Shown in pieces: positions 8,728 to 16,318 of a stretch of 28,671 nucleotides of DNA. A model generated the notes under the pieces. It made no database searches, was not told the DNA's origin, and saw only the letters and a list, made by a program, of their open reading frames with translations. This stretch comes from Micavibrio sp. UBA2705. GTDB lineage: Bacteria; Pseudomonadota; Alphaproteobacteria; Micavibrionales; Micavibrionaceae. A program made the position numbers and the translations under genes. The first letter of the stretch is position 1. Each line of letters starts with the position of its first letter. The DNA lies in NCBI GenBank assembly GCA_002354205.1, contig DELD01000051.1, forward strand, positions 1-28,671. Direction: 5' to 3'.

Positions 8728-9447
8728 ATGTTACAGCCGTCAATGATTTTAGTTAACCCACAAATGGGCGAGAACATTGGCGGCACTGCACGCGCCATGC
8801 TCAATTGTGGACTTGATAGCCTTAAACTGGTCAATCCGCGTGATGGCTGGCCTAATGAGCGTGCAAACGTCATGTCATCAGGCGCGTTAGAGATTATGCC
8901 CGAGGTTGAAGTATTTGATGATACGGCGAGCGCCTTAGCAGAATATCAATATATTTACGCCACCACAGCGCGCCCACGCGATATGGTCAAACCAGTACTT
9001 ACGCCAGAGCAAGCAGGCGTTGACATCTATAAACGTATGGCGCAGGGGCAAAAATGCGCTGTGATGTTTGGCTGTGAGCGTGCAGGCCTTGCCAATGATG
9101 ATGTCGCCATGGCGCATAGCATTATAACCGTACCGCTTAACCCTGATTTTGCATCACTCAACTTATCGCAGGCCGTATTGCTGATGGCTTATGAATGTTC
9201 TAAGCATGCGCTCAGTGATGTGGATGTTACCAACCCTGATGAAGCGCCCGCGCCGATGGGGGAACTGGATAATCTATTTTCACGCCTTGAAAATGCCCTC
9301 GCTGACAAACGCTTTTTCAAGGAAGAACACCGCCAACGCGCCACCATGCGCAACATCAGGAATATGTATACTCGCGCAGAGCTGAGTCCGCAGGAAGTAA
9401 AGACCTTTCACGGCATCATTTCCGCGCTTACGAAAAATGATTCGTAA
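8728..9447 (+). CDS. trmJ: tRNA (cytidine/uridine-2'-O-)-methyltransferase TrmJ
   Basis: A 239-aa SPOUT-class RNA methyltransferase that, by family, 2'-O-methylates ribose 32 in tRNA anticodon loops using S-adenosylmethionine. The three SpoU motifs are present in order: NPQMGENIGGTARAM (motif 1, residues ~10-24), FGCERAGLANDDV (motif 2, ~113) and VPLNPDFASLNLSQAVLLMAY (motif 3, ~135). A C-terminal helical extension typical of TrmJ follows. It sits behind gltX with a 29-bp gap, which fits a translation-related operon. The ATG at 8728 lacks a strong Shine-Dalgarno sequence. Confidence 0.93.
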   Translation: MLQPSMILVNPQMGENIGGTARAMLNCGLDSLKLVNPRDGWPNERANVMSSGALEIMPEVEVFDDTASALAEYQYIYATTARPRDMVKPVLTPEQAGVDIYKRMAQGQKCAVMFGCERAGLANDDVAMAHSIITVPLNPDFASLNLSQAVLLMAYECSKHALSDVDVTNPDEAPAPMGELDNLFSRLENALADKRFFKEEHRQRATMRNIRNMYTRAELSPQEVKTFHGIISALTKNDS

Positions 9448-9478
9448 ACAGCTTTATCCCCAACAAAAGTCTTTTCCC

Positions 9479-9507
9479 TTGTTTTATAGAAATTAATATG
9501 CTTATAT
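9479..9507 (+). promoter_or_regulatory. Candidate sigma-70 promoter for the 1595-aa nuclease gene
   Basis: TTGTTT (9479-9484), a 17-bp spacer and TTATAT (9502-9507) give a reasonable -35/-10 pair upstream of the large nuclease gene. A leader of about 95 nt would follow; it contains an (AAT)n run at 9514-9526 and a possible hairpin with G-U pairs around 9546-9572. Prediction by inspection only. Confidence 0.45.
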
Positions 9508-9608
9508 CACCACAATAATAATAATAAAGGGTGTGTTAGTTTTTGCGTCTATGCTTATAGGCGTAAGGCATTGTTGTTGCTAAACTTACAGCCTAATGGG
9601 GAAACGTT

Positions 9609-12600
9609 ATGACATCTAAATCCGTAAAAGATTTCAATGGAAACGCTAAATACACCGCGATATATTCGCGCGATGATTTACCCTCATTCTTCGGTCTTAA
9701 CCATGACCTTTACTTCTCAAAGCAGCGCGAAAAACGTACAAGCGTCGCCTATTTCCCTAGCACAGGGTCAATACAGGGCGCCGGTTCATTTGTTGAACAT
9801 AACGATGATGGCAGTATTACGCTGCGTATTGAACACTGGCTACATGAACCAAATAACAAAAATACACGCACACCATTTCTGACATTAAAATTCTCGCCAA
9901 GCCCAAAAAACAAAGCGGCATTTGTTTTGAACGAAGCGAAGCTACAGAACAAAAGCTTAGATGTGCATAATGCGGGGGTAGTTTCAAATATCGAGGCGAT
10001 GTTTACCGAACTTACGCAAGATTTAAGAAATGAACGCACGCCGCCAAATTTGATGGAAGCTGCAGCGGAATATAAATTCAAAACATCCGCAATGCCGGGC
10101 ATTTTCAAAACAGGCGCAGCGCGCAATGCTTATACCCGCGCCGGTGGCCGTCCGCAGCGTACATTAGACATCCCCACAGACTATCTTGATAGTCTTTTGG
10201 GGCTCGACCAAGACGAATCAACAGTGAACTGTAAAGATTTAAAGCGACGCTCAGTATTACGCGACCCAGATACAAAAAGCTCTCAGCTTGTGCAGGAACT
10301 AACTTTAAAGCGCGGTTGTACGAAACGCGACCGTAAAATTTATCTCTCCGCTACCATGAAAGCGACTGAAGGGCATGATAAGCCTGATGAAAGCAAAACA
10401 GCGGATTTATTTAACCTTGTTTTACGCCCAAAAAACAACGTTAAGGTTAAAGATGCTGACGCTGTAACATCGATCAAATCATTAAATATATGCGGCGCTG
10501 ACCTTGATAAAAAAGACCACAAAGATTTAGTGCGCGGCCTAAACTTTGTGCGTGATTTTACCGTCCCTACTTTGGCTGGCGTACCAACTGACCCGCAAGA
10601 AATTATCCGTTACACGCATTTGCAAGAAGAGCTATCACCGCTGCCAGATATGGCTAAAAATGAAGAATCTCAGGTCTTTATCCGCGCCATTGGTGGTAAC
10701 CCGACAGATATTCATATCAAGAATGAAGAAGAAGGCATTGGCGCAAACGCATGGCATTATCATGTGCGTGAAAAGAACGATAAAGGCGGCATAGATGCAA
10801 TTAACTTCGGTATTGATGCTGGTATTAAGCCGCTTAATACTGATAAAACAGGCTATGATGGCTTTTTCTCTTACCTTGGTGATTTCTTCCCGCACCGTAC
10901 GAATGATAAACACACTCCAAAATTCCCAACCAAAGACTGGCTGATCACAGAACGCCATATTGACCACATTAACGGCCTCGCTTTTGCGATTATGTCTGGG
11001 TATAAGATTGAAAACGTTCACATGTCGGATACTTCGCGTGATGAACTTGTCTCGCTATTGAAATCAAACGGTGTGAACCCTGAATGGTATCCTAAGTTTC
11101 ATGTTATTGAGCCAAACGAAGAATTTAAAATCGGCAACGTGAAAATCAAAGCGATTGAAACGCCGCACTCCACAAAATCCTTCGCTTATTTGCTGAACTT
11201 CCCAAAGGGTGGGAGCCATATGCATTTCGGCGACACCAAGCTTTCATCTGTTGTTACACATGGTAAAGCCACCGAAGCAGAATTCCTTGCTCAATTAAAA
11301 GAACACGGCCCTGTTGAAAGCGCGCTTATTGACTGTACGCGCATTATGCAAGAAGACGAAGCCAAGCCTGAAGATGACGTTGCGTTAGAAATGTATGAAG
11401 ATACAATGTCGCAAGAAGGCAAGAACATCGTATCAACGCAAATTGGTTCGAACTTTCCACGCTTGCTCTCTAAACTCGCCGTTGCGGGTAAAACAGGCCA
11501 TGATATGGTGCTGTTTGGTCAGGCTATTCACCGTGCACGTAAGCAGTTAAACCTGAAATGCCTTGAAGATGATGAGCGCACAAAGTTTGTTGAGCTCCTC
11601 AATAAACTTGAATACCCAAAAGACGTTATTGACCGCGTTATGGTTGCCGAAAATACATTTAATGAAATTGCCAAAGCCTTGGGCGTTGACGTTATAAACT
11701 ATTCAGCGAACGGTAAAAAAGCGCAGGCTGTACTGAACAACGAAACAACGAAGCCAAACTGGCTTGTCTTCACGGGTTCACATTTTGAACCGAAATCATG
11801 GATGCACCGTTTTGTTTACCGTACAGAACCAGCCCTGAAGAACATTCAGCACGAAGATTATTGGGTGCTAGGCTCTCAATATGCCATCCCTGGTAATGAA
11901 AAAAGCTATAATTACGGCTATGCAGATTTAGAACGCCGCGGCTTTAATGTTATTCATCGCCATACATCTGGTCATGATGGCCAGAAAGCTTGGGAGAAAA
12001 TCCTAAGCAGCATTGATGCGAAATACGGCATTACAGGACATGGCGACCAAGAACAGCGTAAAGCAGGTACAGAGTTCCTTGAAAAAGTTGGCGTTATTCC
12101 GATGAACCCAACCGAACAAGATTTCATGCAAGTAACGCCTGGTAAACTTGACATCACTGCGCAGCACCCTTCTATACGTATTTATTACCGTTACCAGCGC
12201 CCGAAAGACCAATATTGGGGCTCGGTTGAAGATATCGACTTCTTCGCATCCAAATCTCAGCCTGCATTACGCAATGAAGCGGGTCAGCTTATCCGTCAGG
12301 CGCATGATTTAATGGCGCATCCGACAAACCAGTTTAACGCCAAGCGCAAAAGCGCATCAATGTTGGTTGCAAGTTCTGGTGATGTTGAAGACATTATGCT
12401 GAACATCAGCGAAGCTAATCTTATCCCAAAAGAGCACCGCGTTAAAATGTCACTGCCTGATTGGAAAGTCAGCAATGGTATCCTCAACGAATTTATGTAT
12501 GACGTTGAAACCACTGGCCTTGGCCCTTATGCGCGCGTACACCAATTTGCCGCTATCCGCCGTGATACCAACGGTAAATTACTTGAAAACATCAATATTC

Positions 12601-14396
12601 GCAGCAAACTCGACAAGCACATATTGTTTGACTTGGAAGGCATGATTGCAACAGGCACAATGCCAAAAGACCTTTACACACAAGGCGTTGGCCAACGTGA
12701 GTTTTCACTGCAAATGTATGACGCATTTGAAAAAATGCAATTCATTGATGAACAAACACGCGATGGCAAAAAGCTTTATATTGACCAATCAAAACCTGCT
12801 GTTGACCCACGCCAGCGCGTCAACGCACAAAAGAAACAAGATGCGGCAACACCGCCAAGTGATGACGAACTGAGAAAAAGAGACCGCCGCATTCACCCAT
12901 ATATGCGCAAATCTATTAAGCCTATATTTAATAAAAAGGCAGCGCCACCAGAAGCTGTTCTTAAAGGCACATTTGTTAAAGGCCTTGTTGGCGGCTACAA
13001 CAATACAGGTTTTGATGACCCGCGTATTCGTATGGAATGTTTTGCAGCAGGTTATGCAAGCTTTTTCCCTACGAACCGTAGTATGCGCCGTTTTGACACG
13101 CGTAATATCGCCCGTGCATTTTACTACTTCCGTCCTGACCGCTTCAACGTGAAGACTAAAGGCGAAAATAACCCTGAATGTGATGAAAAGGTCAAAGATT
13201 TCCTTGATTTCACGGTGAAGGGCTTAGCGCTTGCTAACGGCCTTAAATATAGTGAAGACGCAGCCCATGACGCTGATTATGATGTGAAACTACAGTTTAA
13301 ACTGCTCGACCACATGCGTAACATCGACCCAGAGCTTTACACGCAGATGATTATGAACACCGATAAAGCGCAGATTAAAGGCTTCTTACGTGGCGCGAAA
13401 AATGGTCATGTTTATCAACGCCCATTGGTCAGCTATGTTGACAATCGCGCCCTAAATGCACAGCGTCACGTTGGCTTTATGGTTGGTACATCAAACATTC
13501 CATCGCTTTGTAACAAAGCTGTATTGTTTAACGCTGAAGATTTCGACCCGAAAGACTTTGATGATATCAGCGCAAGCGATATAGCGGAGATCATGTCTAA
13601 TCCTGATCACCACTTACATAAAGCGTTTAATATTATTGATATTTCCAAGAACCCTATCGTTCTTGAATCTGATCGCGCGTTCCGCCTTGGTACGCGTATT
13701 CCACAAGAACAGATAAAAGAACGTAAGCGTTATATGGAACGCAACCCAATTTTGGCGGAAAAAGTCATTAAAGCTTTAGAAACAGCGCGACTTATCCCTG
13801 ATGGTCAGCCGCATCACAGTATTGAGAAACGCTTCATTGGCATGGCGAGCTTTAGGCTTTCGCCTAATGATAAAGAGCTTTCAGCCCTTTATGAGCCAGT
13901 CGCAGAAGAGTTCACGAATGAAAAATACGCAAAAACACTAAACAAGCAACGCGCACGCGCTTTAGACAGCGTTGAAATGGATGAATTGCGTGAACGTTAT
14001 GTGTTGCAGCTTTATAACGACCCAAATGGCCGTGAATTCCTGCATAAGGACGATCAGCTTTACGCCCGTGCCCTTACCCGCGCTTATTTCTGCGGTGAGC
14101 TTGAGGTCAGCAATCCATTCCAATCACCGGTTTCAATCTACCAGCTTAAAAAGCAGGTCGAAAAAGCGAAAATTACTTACGCCGATGATATTAAAAACGG
14201 TTCAAAAATTGGAAAAATCATTGCCCAAGCAGAGAAAATCGTCAGTGAGCGCATAGAAGACCCTGATTTGATGATCACGCCAGAAGATAGAGAGATTCTT
14301 CGCCTGTATAGCCCGCGTAAACAGCGCAAGTACAGAACACCTTTGGCGCGCAATGACAATGCGAATCCCGAATCCCCTACCCGCAAACTCGGCTAA
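9609..14396 (+). CDS. RNase J-like MBL/beta-CASP nuclease fused to Exonuclease I-like DEDDh exonuclease
   Basis: A 1595-aa protein; start supported by GGGGAA about 6 nt before ATG. Residues 1-354 match nothing I recognise. Residues ~355-870 follow RNase J in order: GGNPTDIHIKN and INFGIDAGIKPL at the fold start, ERHIDHINGL (E448, H450, D452, H453), PHS with H520, HFGD with D542, GSNFPRLL at 615, TGSHFEP at 722, AIPGNEKS, SGH with H789 and GHGD with H811. Residues ~955-1525 follow E. coli ExoI: DVETTGLGPY (D965, E967), GYNNTGFDDPRIR (D1136), HDADYD (H1220, D1225), then the ExoI SH3-like and helical regions. RNase J's own C-terminal domain is absent, and a Lys/Arg-rich insert lies at ~1055-1115. 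Both active sites look largely intact; the exception is E448, where RNase J has His. Nucleic-acid degradation is firm, the substrate is unknown, and cytoplasmic location is inferred from the lack of a signal peptide. Confidence 0.9.
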   Translation: MTSKSVKDFNGNAKYTAIYSRDDLPSFFGLNHDLYFSKQREKRTSVAYFPSTGSIQGAGSFVEHNDDGSITLRIEHWLHEPNNKNTRTPFLTLKFSPSPKNKAAFVLNEAKLQNKSLDVHNAGVVSNIEAMFTELTQDLRNERTPPNLMEAAAEYKFKTSAMPGIFKTGAARNAYTRAGGRPQRTLDIPTDYLDSLLGLDQDESTVNCKDLKRRSVLRDPDTKSSQLVQELTLKRGCTKRDRKIYLSATMKATEGHDKPDESKTADLFNLVLRPKNNVKVKDADAVTSIKSLNICGADLDKKDHKDLVRGLNFVRDFTVPTLAGVPTDPQEIIRYTHLQEELSPLPDMAKNEESQVFIRAIGGNPTDIHIKNEEEGIGANAWHYHVREKNDKGGIDAINFGIDAGIKPLNTDKTGYDGFFSYLGDFFPHRTNDKHTPKFPTKDWLITERHIDHINGLAFAIMSGYKIENVHMSDTSRDELVSLLKSNGVNPEWYPKFHVIEPNEEFKIGNVKIKAIETPHSTKSFAYLLNFPKGGSHMHFGDTKLSSVVTHGKATEAEFLAQLKEHGPVESALIDCTRIMQEDEAKPEDDVALEMYEDTMSQEGKNIVSTQIGSNFPRLLSKLAVAGKTGHDMVLFGQAIHRARKQLNLKCLEDDERTKFVELLNKLEYPKDVIDRVMVAENTFNEIAKALGVDVINYSANGKKAQAVLNNETTKPNWLVFTGSHFEPKSWMHRFVYRTEPALKNIQHEDYWVLGSQYAIPGNEKSYNYGYADLERRGFNVIHRHTSGHDGQKAWEKILSSIDAKYGITGHGDQEQRKAGTEFLEKVGVIPMNPTEQDFMQVTPGKLDITAQHPSIRIYYRYQRPKDQYWGSVEDIDFFASKSQPALRNEAGQLIRQAHDLMAHPTNQFNAKRKSASMLVASSGDVEDIMLNISEANLIPKEHRVKMSLPDWKVSNGILNEFMYDVETTGLGPYARVHQFAAIRRDTNGKLLENINIRSKLDKHILFDLEGMIATGTMPKDLYTQGVGQREFSLQMYDAFEKMQFIDEQTRDGKKLYIDQSKPAVDPRQRVNAQKKQDAATPPSDDELRKRDRRIHPYMRKSIKPIFNKKAAPPEAVLKGTFVKGLVGGYNNTGFDDPRIRMECFAAGYASFFPTNRSMRRFDTRNIARAFYYFRPDRFNVKTKGENNPECDEKVKDFLDFTVKGLALANGLKYSEDAAHDADYDVKLQFKLLDHMRNIDPELYTQMIMNTDKAQIKGFLRGAKNGHVYQRPLVSYVDNRALNAQRHVGFMVGTSNIPSLCNKAVLFNAEDFDPKDFDDISASDIAEIMSNPDHHLHKAFNIIDISKNPIVLESDRAFRLGTRIPQEQIKERKRYMERNPILAEKVIKALETARLIPDGQPHHSIEKRFIGMASFRLSPNDKELSALYEPVAEEFTNEKYAKTLNKQRARALDSVEMDELRERYVLQLYNDPNGREFLHKDDQLYARALTRAYFCGELEVSNPFQSPVSIYQLKKQVEKAKITYADDIKNGSKIGKIIAQAEKIVSERIEDPDLMITPEDREILRLYSPRKQRKYRTPLARNDNANPESPTRKLG

Positions 14397-14441
14397 CCAT
14401 AATTTTACTGTGTTTTTGAAGTAAATAAACGCGCTTCGCAA

Positions 14442-14480
14442 GTTGCATTATAGAAAATAAATCATTTTCTATAATGCAAC
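14442..14480. repeat. Perfect 17-bp inverted repeat, 5-nt loop
   Basis: The arm GTTGCATTATAGAAAAT (14442-14458) is repeated in exact reverse complement at 14464-14480, separated by AAATC. It starts 46 bp after the nuclease stop codon. No T-run follows on either strand, so it is not a standard terminator. It could be an mRNA 3'-end stabiliser, a protein-binding site or a remnant of a small repeat element. Confidence 0.85.
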
Positions 14481-14619
14481 CGCATTCATGGGCTTTAACT
14501 TATGTATATGCAAAGTTTTATTTATTAAAAATTGAAGATTGTTTCCATAGTTGCAACCTCACCCAATACTGCTTTTTGATAAATATAAATAAACGCAATG
14601 TAATTATAAGTAATTACAA

Positions 14620-14700
14620 GTATAAAGTTTCACTTTTGAGGTACCTCAAAGTAAATAAAATATTATTACTATTATTGATATGAAAATGAAACTTTTATAC
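14620..14700. repeat. Nested inverted repeats around a 16-bp palindrome
   Basis: The central perfect palindrome TTTGAGGTACCTCAAA lies at 14635-14650. Around it, GTATAAAGTTTCA (14620-14632) is matched by its complement at 14687-14700 with a single extra T. The pair could form a cruciform, or serve as operator half-sites next to the downstream promoter. Confidence 0.65.
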
Positions 14701-14719
14701 ATGACATGCAAAAAAAAGC

Positions 14720-14748
14720 TTGCATAAACGGATTATATTTACTATAAA
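14720..14748 (+). promoter_or_regulatory. Candidate sigma-70 promoter of a small RNA
   Basis: TTGCAT (14720-14725), exactly 17 bp, then TATAAA (14743-14748). The -35 box is also one arm of a short inverted repeat (ATGCAA at 14705-14710, TTGCAT). A transcript starting near 14755 would run straight into the terminator at 14779-14811. Confidence 0.55.
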
Positions 14749-14754
14749 GATCTT

Positions 14755-14811
14755 ACACACCCTCTATTACCGCCGTTTGTCCGGAGAATTTATTTTCTCC
14801 GGACTTTTTTT
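14755..14811 (+). ncRNA. Candidate small RNA (about 57 nt)
   Basis: Inferred from the pairing of a good promoter (14720-14748) with an intrinsic terminator (14779-14811) in a region with no protein gene. The unstructured 5' part would be about 24 nt, starting near CTTACACACC, followed by the terminator stem. It matches no RNA family I recognise. Alternatively, the terminator only ends read-through from the large nuclease gene and the promoter is chance in AT-rich DNA. Confidence 0.4.
14779..14811 (+). terminator. Strong intrinsic terminator at the convergent junction
   Basis: A 10-bp perfect stem (GTCCGGAGAA at 14779-14788 with its complement at 14795-14804), a 6-nt loop and seven T (14805-14811). 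It reads on the + strand only; the - strand side lacks a T-run. Confidence 0.9.
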
Positions 14812-14849
14812 ATCAAACTTTCCATTTTCCACAATTAGGCCATCCGCCA

Positions 14850-15737
14850 TTAACTGCGGCGAAGCACACGAAAGCTTACATCTATTGTTACATTGAGCGT
14901 TTCAAGCCGCGCTGCGTGCGCCCTTTTCTCTGGCTTGGCTTTAAAGAAATGTGGGGTCATGAGAAGCAAATCATTGATTTGCTTCTTATTTAACGCCCCT
15001 GACTTACCGCAATAGATATAGGATTCTTGCAAGGTAAAGCCAAGTATTTCTGCGGTGGTTATGTCTGGCGGTGGCTGCTTGCGTACATCGTCGTAAACAA
15101 TTTCCCGCAATTCCATTAGATGGCCCATTCCAGATTCAACCAATATGATGATACCGTCAGGCTTAAGCGCCGCAGCAAAAGCTTCATAAATGGGGTAACC
15201 GAACATACAAATTATACAATCTAGGCTGCCCTGCATAACAGGCGGCTTTCTGTTTGTGCCAACAACCCATGTTATATTTTGCCTGTTGCGTTTAGCGGCG
15301 CTCAAGACTGCATGTTTGGATATATCCATACCAATGGCGGCGCATGTGCCATCCTGCCCTCTCAGGCCATCCTCAGCCCCTAAACTGCGCACGAAACGGT
15401 CAAGGTAATATCCTTCACCGCAACCTGCATCTAAGACGTTATATTGGGCATTACTGTGTCGCGCGATAATATCTTCATGTATTATTGTATTAAGCTTATC
15501 TGATACTGCGTTATATATACCGCCATTTAAGAAACGCTGCCGCGCTAGCACCATATCTTTGCTATCCCCAGGGTCTTTGGAACGCTTATCTTGTACGGAT
15601 AATAAATTCACATGTCCTTGCTTTGCGATATCAAAGCTATGGCCTGCGGCGCAATTAAATTGCTTTCCATCAACAGTTTTAACTAGCGCCATTGCGTCTA
15701 AGGGGCATGATAAATTATCGGCAGATACAATTTTCAT
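14850..15737 (-). CDS. rlmA: 23S rRNA (guanine-N1)-methyltransferase RlmA-like
   Basis: A 295-aa SAM-dependent methyltransferase of the RlmA/RrmA family, which methylates N1 of a guanine in helix 35 of 23S rRNA (G745 in E. coli). Evidence: an N-terminal zinc-finger-like segment (C11, then C29 and H33 in FNCAAGHSFD), the family signature IAKQGHVNLL followed by DKRSKDPGDSKDM, and SAM motif VLDAGCGEG (residues 101-109). The expected second zinc Cys is Asp14 here. I prefer the ATG at 15737, with AGG about 11 nt upstream, over an in-frame GTG at 15749 that has no ribosome-binding site. It is the last gene of the - strand arm; no terminator is evident after it. Confidence 0.88.
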   Translation of the reverse strand: MKIVSADNLSCPLDAMALVKTVDGKQFNCAAGHSFDIAKQGHVNLLSVQDKRSKDPGDSKDMVLARQRFLNGGIYNAVSDKLNTIIHEDIIARHSNAQYNVLDAGCGEGYYLDRFVRSLGAEDGLRGQDGTCAAIGMDISKHAVLSAAKRNRQNITWVVGTNRKPPVMQGSLDCIICMFGYPIYEAFAAALKPDGIIILVESGMGHLMELREIVYDDVRKQPPPDITTAEILGFTLQESYIYCGKSGALNKKQINDLLLMTPHFFKAKPEKRAHAARLETLNVTIDVSFRVLRRS

Positions 15738-15784
15738 GAATACAGACACCTAAAATAAAAATTACGATAATATTAAGGGAAAAA

Positions 15785-15861
15785 TGGCGCGCCCTGCAGG
15801 ACTCGAACCTGCAACCGTTCGCTTAGAAGGCGAGTGCTCTATCCGGTTGAGCTAAGGGCGC
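15785..15861 (-). tRNA. tRNA-Arg (anticodon TCT)
   Basis: A 77-nt cloverleaf including an encoded CCA. The acceptor GCGCCCT pairs with AGGGCGC, the T arm is GCAGG-TTCGAGT-CCTGC, and the anticodon loop CTTCTAA gives TCT (bases 15825-15827 on the - strand). It reads AGA codons. It lies between rlmA and the NDUFS4-like gene on the same strand. Confidence 0.95.
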
Positions 15862-15920
15862 ATAAGACATGACTTAATCTGCATGTTTATTATCACTAAA
15901 ACATATAAGCAAACAAGCTT

Positions 15921-16217
15921 TTATTCGTCAAAAGGTACATATTTGAAGTTATCACCATAGTTACGCGGCAATATTTTACGCTTGCGTTCTTTCTCAATGC
16001 TCCATTCCCAGCCCATTTTCTGCGCATAGGAAATCGCCTCATCACAAGATGTAAATTTCAGTTTCACTTGGTTGGTTGTGTCACCAGATTGCGTCCAGCC
16101 CATAAGCGGCTCAGGTGAGCGCGCTGTATATTGCACAAATTCAAGCTGCCATTGTTTTGTTTTGGCTAGGCCTGATTGCATTGTGTTTTTGCTAGGTTTA
16201 AAAATTTTGACTTGCAT
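15921..16217 (-). CDS. NDUFS4-like complex I accessory subunit
   Basis: A 98-aa protein of the ETC complex I (NDUFS4, 18-kDa) family. In mitochondria this subunit stabilises the NADH dehydrogenase module; in alphaproteobacteria it co-purifies with complex I. Hallmarks are the N-terminal VKIFKPSKNTMQSG, LEFVQYTARSPEPLMGWTQS with the following TTNQVKLKF, and EAISYAQKMGWEW. It ends in the usual PRNYGDNF region. The start ATG is supported by AAGGTG with 5-nt spacing. It is not next to the nuoH-nuoI pair, which lies 8 kb away on the same strand. Confidence 0.9.
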   Translation of the reverse strand: MQVKIFKPSKNTMQSGLAKTKQWQLEFVQYTARSPEPLMGWTQSGDTTNQVKLKFTSCDEAISYAQKMGWEWSIEKERKRKILPRNYGDNFKYVPFDE

Positions 16218-16318
16218 GGTTCACCTTGCTTCATAAGGGCTTTATTAAAAGCATCGTAAGATTCTACAACTATCTTAGTTAACTATACCTAAAAAAACAA
16301 TGCTGTTTATAGTCGTCG

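Larger units (their letters stand above)
14397..14849. other. AT-rich convergent intergenic region with nested inverted repeats
   Basis: About 450 bp without a credible protein gene, between the + strand and - strand gene arms. It holds a 17-bp perfect inverted repeat, a 16-bp palindrome, a wider inverted repeat around that palindrome, a promoter-like pair and a strong intrinsic terminator (listed separately). The only sizeable open frame (14474-14683) is of AT-rich composition with no family resemblance. Confidence 0.8.

Noticed and set aside
14474..14683. 69-codon open frame in the AT-rich intergenic region
   Set aside because: Composition is driven by AT-rich DNA (Ile/Leu/Asn/Tyr-rich), it overlaps the 17-bp inverted repeat, and it has no ribosome-binding site or family resemblance.
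14822..14833. TTTTCCACA, one mismatch from a DnaA box, in AT-rich DNA
   Set aside because: A single near-match and no cluster of boxes or origin-associated genes nearby; gene arms converge here rather than diverge.
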